Below are positions 1 to 5,999 of a DNA stretch of 7,381 nucleotides, one piece after another. The notes beneath the pieces are model-generated. The model made no database searches, was not told the DNA's origin, and saw only the letters and a program-made list of their open reading frames with translations. A program made the position numbers and the translations under genes. The first letter of the stretch is position 1; each line of letters starts with the position of its first letter. The stretch lies in the NCBI GenBank assembly GCA_900758075.1, contig CAAEQF010000040.1:1-7381 (forward strand). Reading direction: 5' to 3'. This stretch comes from Coriobacteriia bacterium (GTDB lineage: Bacteria; Actinomycetota; Coriobacteriia; Coriobacteriales; QAMH01).

Positions 1-1875
1 ATCGTTCAACCGTGTTATGACCTTACCGGAAACTGGTGGATTTCCATCCTCCTCTTCACTTTGATAACCAAAGTGATCTTGATGCCCATGGCGCTGTGGG
101 TGCAGAAGAACAGCATCGTCATGGTCCAGCTCATGCCCGCGCTCAACCGTCTCAAGGTCAAGTACTTCGGTGACCGCGAGACCATCGGCGAAAAGCAAAA
201 CGCGCTCTACAAAGAGAAGCACTACCATCCTATGCTCAGCCTGATTCCGCTGGCAGTCCAGATCATCATCCTGTTCGGCCTCGTCGACGTCATCCACGGC
301 ATCACCGACAACGGCGCGCCGGGCACGGAGTTCCTCGGCATGGTCCCCATCGAAGACGGCGGGCTGTCCTGGCTCATGCCCCTGTTTGCCGGTCTGTCCG
401 CAGTCGTGATGGGCTTCGCGCAAAACCGCATCAACCCGCTGCAACGCGAGCAGTCCACGGCTGAAAAGAACATGACGAACGGCCTGTCCATCGCATTGTC
501 GCTGTTCCTCGGCGTGTTCGTCGCGGGCGGCATGGCTTTCTATTGGGTCTGCTCCAACCTTTCCTCCATTTTGGTCCAGGTCGTTTGCAACATCTGCATC
601 AAGCCTAAGAAGTACATCGACTACGACGACCTCAATGCGAGCCGCGACGAGTTGGAAAAACTGCAGTCGCTCGGCAAGGAAAAGACCAAATGGTACAAGC
701 GCAACCCGCTTGCCAAGCGCGAGAAGCACGACTACAAGTTCTTCTTCAACTCGGTGAACAAGCACATCGTCTTCTACTCCGAGGGAAGCGGCTTCTACCG
801 CTACTACAAAGGCGCGATCGAGTGGTTGCTCGCCAATTCCGACATCCGCATCCACTATGTCACCAACGACCCCGACGATCAGATCTTCGAGATCTCGCGC
901 GAGCATCCGCGCATCTTCCCGTATTACATTGGCGAGAAGAAGGCCATCACGCTCATGATGAAGATGGATGCGGATGTCGTCGTCACCACGCTCGAGGACC
1001 TGGATACCTACTACATCAAGCGTTCGTACGTGCGCAAGGACATCGAGTACGTGTTCATGTTCCATCACATGTCGAGCACGCACCTCGTGGCACAGAAAGA
1101 GGCGTACGACCACTACGACACGATTCTGTGCGTGGGCCCGCATCAGGAGAAGGAAATCCGAGCCGCCGAGAAGCTCTATGAGCTCCCCGAGAAAAAGCTC
1201 GTCGAATGTGGCTACGATCTGCTCGACAAGACCATCGAATCGTACGAGGCGCTCGACAAGGCGGAAAACAGCAAGCCCGTCGTGCTCATTGCACCGTCAT
1301 GGCAGGAAGATTGCATTCCCGATTCTTGCATCGACGACATCATCAGACCGCTTCTCGGCGGCGAGTATCAGATCGTCGTCCGTCCGCACCCCGAGTACGT
1401 CAAGCGCTATCGCCCGCGCTGGGATGCGATTATCGAGCGCTACGCGGGGGTGCCCGACGATCAGCTCAGATTCGACGACTTCCGTACCAACACGTCCATC
1501 TACTCGTCCGACGTCATGATTACCGACTGGTCGTCGGTCGCCTTCGAGTTCTCGTTTTCCACGCTTAAACCGACGCTGTTCATCAACACCAAGATGAAGG
1601 TTGGCAACCCGCATTACGAGGAGCTTGGCATCGTGGCGAAAGACATCGCATGGCGCGATGAGCTCGGAGTCTCGCTCGACCCCAACGACTTGGGCGGTAT
1701 CCGGGAAGTCATCGACGATATGGTCCAGAACCAGTCGAAGTGGCATGACCAGATAGAGCGGGTCAGGTCCGAGTCCATCTTCAACGTCGGCCATGGCGCC
1801 GAGCTCGCGGGCAGGTACCTGCTCGATGCTGTGATCGAACACCAGGAAGCGAAAGAGGCTGCAAACAATGACTAG
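1..1875 (+). CDS. YidC/Oxa1 insertase domain fused to CDP-glycerol glycerophosphotransferase (TagB/TagF-like), 5' end missing
   Basis: The frame is open from base 1, so the start lies upstream; 624 codons are visible. Codons 1-200 read as a YidC/Oxa1 domain: a first helix (about 12-30), a charged cytosolic hairpin (30-77, with QLMPALNRLKVKY and ALYKEKHYHP), then helices near 78-97, 121-140, 162-178 and 180-197, including the family-typical YWVCSNL. A charged linker (200-250) follows. From about codon 253 it matches Glyphos_transf enzymes, which polymerise glycerol-phosphate from CDP-glycerol: FHHMSSTHL (His355/356, candidate catalytic His), GYDLLD (404-409), PSW (432-434), RPHP (461-464) and ITDWSS (507-512). 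The YidC C-terminus is cytosolic, which fits a domain using a cytosolic nucleotide donor. The YidC part has Lys24 where the groove Arg is usual. Domain calls are firm; the exact polymer and whether the insertase part still inserts proteins are unknown. It overlaps the next gene by 8 bases. Confidence 0.9.
   Translation: MVQPCYDLTGNWWISILLFTLITKVILMPMALWVQKNSIVMVQLMPALNRLKVKYFGDRETIGEKQNALYKEKHYHPMLSLIPLAVQIIILFGLVDVIHGITDNGAPGTEFLGMVPIEDGGLSWLMPLFAGLSAVVMGFAQNRINPLQREQSTAEKNMTNGLSIALSLFLGVFVAGGMAFYWVCSNLSSILVQVVCNICIKPKKYIDYDDLNASRDELEKLQSLGKEKTKWYKRNPLAKREKHDYKFFFNSVNKHIVFYSEGSGFYRYYKGAIEWLLANSDIRIHYVTNDPDDQIFEISREHPRIFPYYIGEKKAITLMMKMDADVVVTTLEDLDTYYIKRSYVRKDIEYVFMFHHMSSTHLVAQKEAYDHYDTILCVGPHQEKEIRAAEKLYELPEKKLVECGYDLLDKTIESYEALDKAENSKPVVLIAPSWQEDCIPDSCIDDIIRPLLGGEYQIVVRPHPEYVKRYRPRWDAIIERYAGVPDDQLRFDDFRTNTSIYSSDVMITDWSSVAFEFSFSTLKPTLFINTKMKVGNPHYEELGIVAKDIAWRDELGVSLDPNDLGGIREVIDDMVQNQSKWHDQIERVRSESIFNVGHGAELAGRYLLDAVIEHQEAKEAANND
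1853..1858 (+). promoter_or_regulatory. Ribosome binding site of the sulfatase-fold gene
   Basis: AAGAGG lies 9 bases before the ATG at 1868, inside the end of the upstream gene. It supports ATG 1868 as the start and, with the 8-base overlap, suggests that the two genes are translated from one message. Confidence 0.65.
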
Positions 1876-4036
1876 TAAGCGCGTAATTCTGGGGGCTTAC
1901 GACGCCCTGAGCCTGTTGGTCATTGCGGCGGTAGCGTACCTGACGCTTGCGCAGCCGGCATTCGCATATGTTGACCCGTCGATTATGACCTACACGATCC
2001 AGGCGCTCGCCGGCGTTGCCGTCGCGCTGTCGACCGTGTTAGCGGTCGCGTTCAGGCGCGTGCGCAACAAGCTGGTCAAGCTCCTGGGCATCGACGAGAA
2101 CGCCAACAAGGAGGTCGAGGGCAAGGTTCAATGCACGGCTGACGCGCAGGTGCTCGCCCAGGCAGACGAGCAGGCTCGCGCGTACAAGCGTGGGGATGCG
2201 GCGCGCAAGAAGGGCACTGGCAAGATATCGCTGTCCCGCCGCATCGTCATGGCGGTGCTCGTGTCCGCGTTCTTCGCCTTCACCATCTTCTTCGTGGCGC
2301 CGGTGGAGATCGTCTTCGGCAACAGCGGCGGTCTTATGCTCGCTGCAAAATCGCTGTGGCCGGCGGCGCTGCCCGTAACGCTCGTGGTGTTCGCCGTGCT
2401 TGCCGTCGTCTTGAGCTGCCTGCGCGGCAAGGCGTTCAACATCGTGCTGCTCATCGTGTTCTCGCTCGGCCTGGCTGCCTACCTGCAGGCCTTCCTGCTC
2501 AACGGCGTGCTGCCCATCGCCGATGGGCGTGACGTCGACTGGGGCATCTACTGGCGGCGCACGGCGGCGTCGTGTGTGATGTGGGCGGTCGTCATCGCCG
2601 CACCGCTCATCTTGAGCCATTTCTTTAGGAGCGGCACGCGCGTCGCCGCCACGCTGCTCAGCGTCTTGTTGGTCATCATGCAGGCAGTGGGCGTGGGCAG
2701 CCTCATGGCCAGTCCAGCGGCAAGCTCTTACGGAAGCGCCGAGGGAGCAGGCGCCTCGTATCCCAACGACGGTTTCAACGTGACGGAAGAGGGACTGTTC
2801 GATGTCTCGGACAAGAGCAACGTCGTAGTCTTCGTGCTCGACACCTACGACACCAAGATGCTTCAGCAGGCGGTGGCCGACCGTCCCAACATGCTCGACG
2901 ATTTCACGGGCTTCACGTGGTACCAGAACAGCACGGGTTCGATGATTCCCACCGAGTTCGCCGTCCCGTTCCTGCTGACGGGGCAGACTCCTCAGGTCGG
3001 CGAGGGCTTCGAGACTTACTACGACAATCGCTACTTGCGCAGCGACTTCCTCGAGGATATGAATGCGGCAGGTTACAGCCTGGGTTTGTATTCGGACACG
3101 ATTCAGTACGAGTACACGCCTGAGGGGGAAGGCTGGAAGCAAATCGGCTCCCAGACCATCAACCTGCATCCGCTTTCCGCTGACAAGGCAATGGACTTCA
3201 ACGGGGCGGTGGGCGCGCTAACCAAGATGGGCCTGTATCGCGATGCTCCGTGGGTCCTCAAGCCGCTGCTGTGGTTCAACACCGACGAGATCAACCAGGC
3301 AATTGTCAACGATGTCGACCAGGCGCCGGGCAACACGCCCTACAAGATGGATGACGCTGGCTACTACGATGCGCTGAAGAGCACGAAGCTGTCTGTCGAT
3401 GACGACAACAGCGGTCAGAATGGCTCGTTTAGGTTCATCCACCTGCTCGGCACGCACGTGCCGTACGTGCTGGGCGAAGACGGCAAGGTTGCCGCCGATG
3501 GGACCGCGACGCTCGAGACGCAGGCGATCGGCTCGATGAAGATGGTGAGCGAGTATATCGACCAGCTCAAGCAGATTGGGCAGTATGACAATACGACCAT
3601 CGTCGTGACTGCCGACCATGGCGAATGGTACTTCACGGATACCCCCATCGATCATACGTCGGTCCCGATCATGTTGGTCAAGCCTGCGCAGTCGGCAGAT
3701 GCAGATGCGCAGCCCCTTCAGGTTTCACACGCACCCGTGAGCCATATGGATTTCCAGGCGACTATCCTCAAGGCGATGGGCGCGGACTATTCCAAGTACG
3801 GCACGCCCATGGACGAGGTCGCAGACACGCCGCGCACGAGGTACTACTACATGACAACGCACGTTAACGGCCATGATGGCGATTGCCTCAAGTGGGAAAT
3901 CGACGGCGATGCGCTCGACTTCAGTACTTGGCATCTCACGGGAGACAAATGGACCGTGCGCAACGCCATTGGGCGCTGGGGCGACGACTACGAGAAGTTT
4001 GATCCCGCGGTTGGTCCGGAGAAGCGCGACAAGTAA
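1868..4036 (+). CDS. Membrane-anchored sulfatase/alkaline-phosphatase-fold transferase, LTA-synthase-like
   Basis: A 722-residue protein with about seven predicted helices: 11-33 (ending AFA at 31-33, a possible signal-peptidase site), 41-62, 125-147, 162-183, 188-212, 232-253 and 256-280. Basic residues fall in the loops expected inside (63-124, 184-190, 251-258), which places the C-terminal domain (about 315-722) outside. That domain has the fold's motifs: VFVLDTYD (Asp325, metal), Thr362 exactly seven residues before LLTG where CxPxR sulfatases carry the formylglycine Cys, HLLGTHVPY (His525, His530), TADHGEW (Asp583, His584, metal) and His596. A Thr nucleophile and absence of CxPxR argue for a phospho-transferase or hydrolase, as in LtaS or phosphoglycerol transferases, rather than a sulfatase. 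The substrate is inferred from the neighbouring CDP-glycerol enzyme. Residues 34-62 form a short YVDPS-type hydrophobic module; 63-124 is a charged cytosolic linker. The start is set by ATG with AAGAGG upstream. Confidence 0.85.
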   Translation: MTSKRVILGAYDALSLLVIAAVAYLTLAQPAFAYVDPSIMTYTIQALAGVAVALSTVLAVAFRRVRNKLVKLLGIDENANKEVEGKVQCTADAQVLAQADEQARAYKRGDAARKKGTGKISLSRRIVMAVLVSAFFAFTIFFVAPVEIVFGNSGGLMLAAKSLWPAALPVTLVVFAVLAVVLSCLRGKAFNIVLLIVFSLGLAAYLQAFLLNGVLPIADGRDVDWGIYWRRTAASCVMWAVVIAAPLILSHFFRSGTRVAATLLSVLLVIMQAVGVGSLMASPAASSYGSAEGAGASYPNDGFNVTEEGLFDVSDKSNVVVFVLDTYDTKMLQQAVADRPNMLDDFTGFTWYQNSTGSMIPTEFAVPFLLTGQTPQVGEGFETYYDNRYLRSDFLEDMNAAGYSLGLYSDTIQYEYTPEGEGWKQIGSQTINLHPLSADKAMDFNGAVGALTKMGLYRDAPWVLKPLLWFNTDEINQAIVNDVDQAPGNTPYKMDDAGYYDALKSTKLSVDDDNSGQNGSFRFIHLLGTHVPYVLGEDGKVAADGTATLETQAIGSMKMVSEYIDQLKQIGQYDNTTIVVTADHGEWYFTDTPIDHTSVPIMLVKPAQSADADAQPLQVSHAPVSHMDFQATILKAMGADYSKYGTPMDEVADTPRTRYYYMTTHVNGHDGDCLKWEIDGDALDFSTWHLTGDKWTVRNAIGRWGDDYEKFDPAVGPEKRDK

Positions 4037-4043
4037 CCCCTCT

Positions 4044-4067
4044 ATGACCAGGGAGAACCGACCCCGC
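4044..4067 (+). repeat. 24-base direct repeat, copy 1
   Basis: Begins ATGACCAGGG and ends CCGACCCCGC, starting 8 bases after the last base of the upstream stop codon. It is identical over all 24 bases to the copy at 4081-4104, at a period of 37 bases with a GC-rich 13-base spacer. The period is not a multiple of three, and the repeat lies in no credible gene. Its role is unknown: it could be an interspersed REP-like element or a pair of protein-binding sites upstream of the next gene. Confidence 0.85.
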
Positions 4068-4080
4068 GGCGGCGACGGCG

Positions 4081-4104
4081 ATGACCAGGGAGAACCGACC
4101 CCGC
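4081..4104 (+). repeat. 24-base direct repeat, copy 2
   Basis: Perfect second copy of the element at 4044-4067, in the same orientation; identity stops abruptly at both edges. Its end lies about 20 bases upstream of the candidate extended -10 element, so a bound regulator would sit over the usual -35 region and above. No internal hairpin of useful length is visible, unlike classical REP sequences. Confidence 0.85.
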
Positions 4105-4123
4105 AGGCAGACCTCGTGGCGAT

Positions 4124-4132
4124 TGCTATACA
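4124..4132 (+). promoter_or_regulatory. Candidate extended -10 promoter for the glycosyltransferase pair
   Basis: TGCTATACA resembles an extended -10 (TGnTATAAT) and stands in a small AT-richer patch of an otherwise GC-rich region, 73 bases before the GTG at 4197. A shifted reading, TACAAT at 4129-4134, is five of six to the plain -10 consensus. No good -35 is visible at 16-18 bases upstream of either, so the call is tentative. If real, transcription would start near 4139 and genes 3-4 could be expressed apart from genes 1-2. Confidence 0.35.
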
Positions 4133-4171
4133 ATTGGTCTCCAAAAGGATGGGGCGCCAAAAAAGTGGCCC

Positions 4172-4176
4172 GAGGT
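4172..4176 (+). promoter_or_regulatory. Shine-Dalgarno GAGGT placed for the mini-ORF, not the GTG start
   Basis: GAGGT matches the anti-Shine-Dalgarno core. It ends 9 bases before the ATG at 4186 but 20 bases before the GTG at 4197, which is too far for direct initiation there. Ribosomes are therefore better placed to start on the four-codon mini-ORF. Confidence 0.5.
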
Positions 4177-4185
4177 AGAAAGCGC

Positions 4186-4200
4186 ATGGTGGTTTCGTGA
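4186..4200 (+). CDS. Possible four-codon leader ORF (MVVS) coupled to the next gene
   Basis: ATG GTG GTT TCG TGA follows GAGGT at ideal spacing. Its TGA overlaps the GTG start of the glycosyltransferase (GTGA, 4197-4200), the usual arrangement for termination-reinitiation. The peptide itself would be trivial; the act of translating it would feed ribosomes to the next start. A one-base sequencing loss is an alternative: restoring one base would join ATG 4186 in frame to the following gene. Confidence 0.3.
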   Translation: MVVS

Positions 4201-5999
4201 TAGTTGGAAAAGTTGCGAGGGGGGTCGCACGGAGGCTGCGTCCGGAGCGTCCCGTGCCTCTGAAGGACAGGTTTCCCATCGATGCCTGGACCGACCCCAA
4301 CTATCAGGAGTGGTTCGACCGTCACAAGGCGTCGGCCGAGACGCTCGCCGCGCAGCGCGTGCGCCGTTTCGATTCCGCGCCCACATTCAGCATCGTCGTG
4401 CCTCTCTTCGAGACGCCGCTCGACTACTTGCACGCGGTGGTTGGCTCCGTCCAAGCGCAAACGTATCAGGGCTACGAGCTCGTGTTGGTCAACGCGTCAC
4501 CCGAAAACGACGAGCTGCGCCGTGAAGTCGAGAAGCTGACACGCGACGACGAAAAGATCGTCCATGTCGTCCTCGACGGCAACTACGGCATCACCGAGAA
4601 TACGAACCGCGGCATCGAGGCGGCGAGCGGCGATTTTCTGAGCTTCCTCGATCATGACGACTTCCTCGAGCCGGACACGCTGTTCGAGTTTGCCTCCGCC
4701 CTCGAGAGCGACCCGCTCATCGACGTCCTGTACTGCGACGAGGACCTGGTCACGGTCGATGACAAGGGCTGTCACAACATGCACCCCTTCTTCAAACCGG
4801 ACTACTCGCCGGAATACCTGCTTTGCAAGAACTACGCCATCCACCTCATGACCATCCGCCGGACGATCGTGAAAGATATCACGGACCGCACTGCGGTGTA
4901 CGATGGGGCGCAGGACTACAACATGATTCTCAATGCGGTCGAGCGAGCGCGCGCGGTACACCATGTTCCCCGCGTGCTCTATCACTGGCGCATGAGCGAG
5001 AAATCGACCGCCGCAAATACGAGCGCGAAGCCCTACGGGCGCGTCGCCTCCCGCTTGGGCGCGAAACGTCACCTGGAGCGCATGGGCGAGCATCCGGCGA
5101 TTTTCCCCACAAAAATCGTCAACCTGCACTCGCTGTGGTTTGCTCCAGACGCAGAAGACCTGGTCACGGTCATCATCGCTGGAGATGACGACGTCCAGAA
5201 AACCGCCATCACGCTCACGTATCTTGCCCAGACGAACAGTTACCCCAACCTCGAGGTAATCGTCGTTGCGCCGCAGGAACTTGCGGGCGTCGACCTCATC
5301 GACGATGAGGAGCACACATTCATCGCGTGCGCGCAAACGGCGAGCGCCGCGGAAAAACTCAATGTGGGGGCGGCAGCTGCGCACGGCGTGTACCTGCTGT
5401 TTTTGCAGGCTGGCAACTACTTCATGTCCCCGGAGCCGGTCGAGCAACTGCTCGGCATGTGCGGTCGAGTGGGCGTCGGCCTGGTCGGGCCCAAGCTCTT
5501 GTACTGGGATGGCGAGGTGCGCAGCTTTGGCGTCGCTTGCACGGGCGAACGCATCATGCCCCTGTACCGTGGCTACCCCAACGATTTTCCCGCGTATCAG
5601 TGCACTTTGGAATCGTTCCAGAATGTCTCGGCTGTCGAGTTTGACGGCATGATGGTCGCGCGCGAGCTGTTCGAGGAGGCCGGTGGTTTCGACCCGGGGT
5701 TCGCCGGGCCCATCGGGTGTGCCGATTTCTGCACGTCGGTGCGGCAGCGCGGCAGGCGCATCGTGACGTCGCCAAACGTGCGGCTGCACACGGCTGACAG
5801 GTGCCCGGGCGAACGATATAATGCCACGAAAAATTGCCCGGAATTCAGCGAGGCAGACACGCAGCGCTACGACGAGAAGTGGCCCGACGCTCGCAAAGGC
5901 GGCGACCGCTTCGTGAACCCGAATCTCGACCAGGCTTCCGAGTACTTCCAGGTGCAGGGCAGCCCCCTGGTAAACGTAGAAAGCGAGACAAGCGAGTGA
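4197..5999 (+). CDS. Two-domain family 2 glycosyltransferase, second domain degenerate
   Basis: A 600-residue cytosolic protein with no clear membrane helix. Residues 1-60 are a basic, helical lead-in (YQEWFDRHKAS) common before this kind of GT2 domain. Residues 63-270 form a GT-A GT2 domain: FSIVVPLFETP, NYGITENTNRGI, the metal/nucleotide site FLDHDDFLEPD (Asp152, Asp154, Asp155) and a candidate catalytic base in YDGAQDYNM (Asp240). Residues 322-535 repeat the fold (LVTVIIAGDDD, GPKLLYWDGEVRSFGV, NVSAVEFDGMMVARELFEEAGGFD in two pieces) but have LQAGNYF (403-409) where active relatives have a NND or DxD motif. The tail (570-577, DRFVNPNL) resembles the GDPYYNPNL ending of rhamnosyltransferase-like proteins. 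An in-frame TAG at 4176 leaves GTG 4197 as the first possible start; GTG 4254, with GGAG six bases before it, is an alternative. Sugar specificity cannot be read. It overlaps the next gene by GTGA. Confidence 0.9.
   Translation: MIVGKVARGVARRLRPERPVPLKDRFPIDAWTDPNYQEWFDRHKASAETLAAQRVRRFDSAPTFSIVVPLFETPLDYLHAVVGSVQAQTYQGYELVLVNASPENDELRREVEKLTRDDEKIVHVVLDGNYGITENTNRGIEAASGDFLSFLDHDDFLEPDTLFEFASALESDPLIDVLYCDEDLVTVDDKGCHNMHPFFKPDYSPEYLLCKNYAIHLMTIRRTIVKDITDRTAVYDGAQDYNMILNAVERARAVHHVPRVLYHWRMSEKSTAANTSAKPYGRVASRLGAKRHLERMGEHPAIFPTKIVNLHSLWFAPDAEDLVTVIIAGDDDVQKTAITLTYLAQTNSYPNLEVIVVAPQELAGVDLIDDEEHTFIACAQTASAAEKLNVGAAAAHGVYLLFLQAGNYFMSPEPVEQLLGMCGRVGVGLVGPKLLYWDGEVRSFGVACTGERIMPLYRGYPNDFPAYQCTLESFQNVSAVEFDGMMVARELFEEAGGFDPGFAGPIGCADFCTSVRQRGRRIVTSPNVRLHTADRCPGERYNATKNCPEFSEADTQRYDEKWPDARKGGDRFVNPNLDQASEYFQVQGSPLVNVESETSE

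Noticed and set aside
61..63. TTG at 61 as the start of the first gene
   Set aside because: The same frame is open back to base 1 and the preceding codons (GNWWISILLF) belong to the first YidC helix, so the gene starts upstream of the window.
2834..2990. Formylglycine sulfatase activity for gene 2
   Set aside because: There is no CxPxR motif; Thr occupies the Cys position and the Arg position is Val.
2039..3169. 376-codon open frame on the minus strand
   Set aside because: Very rich in His, Asp, Glu and Arg with no domain pattern, opposite a well-supported gene; a shadow frame.
4044..4104. Short CRISPR-like array
   Set aside because: Only two repeats with a 13-base low-complexity GC spacer and no cas genes; too short a spacer for CRISPR.
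4151..4173. GGGC...GCCC or GCCA...TGGC hairpin with an A-rich loop as a terminator
   Set aside because: Only four-base stems and no following T run; it also lies between the candidate promoter and the next start.
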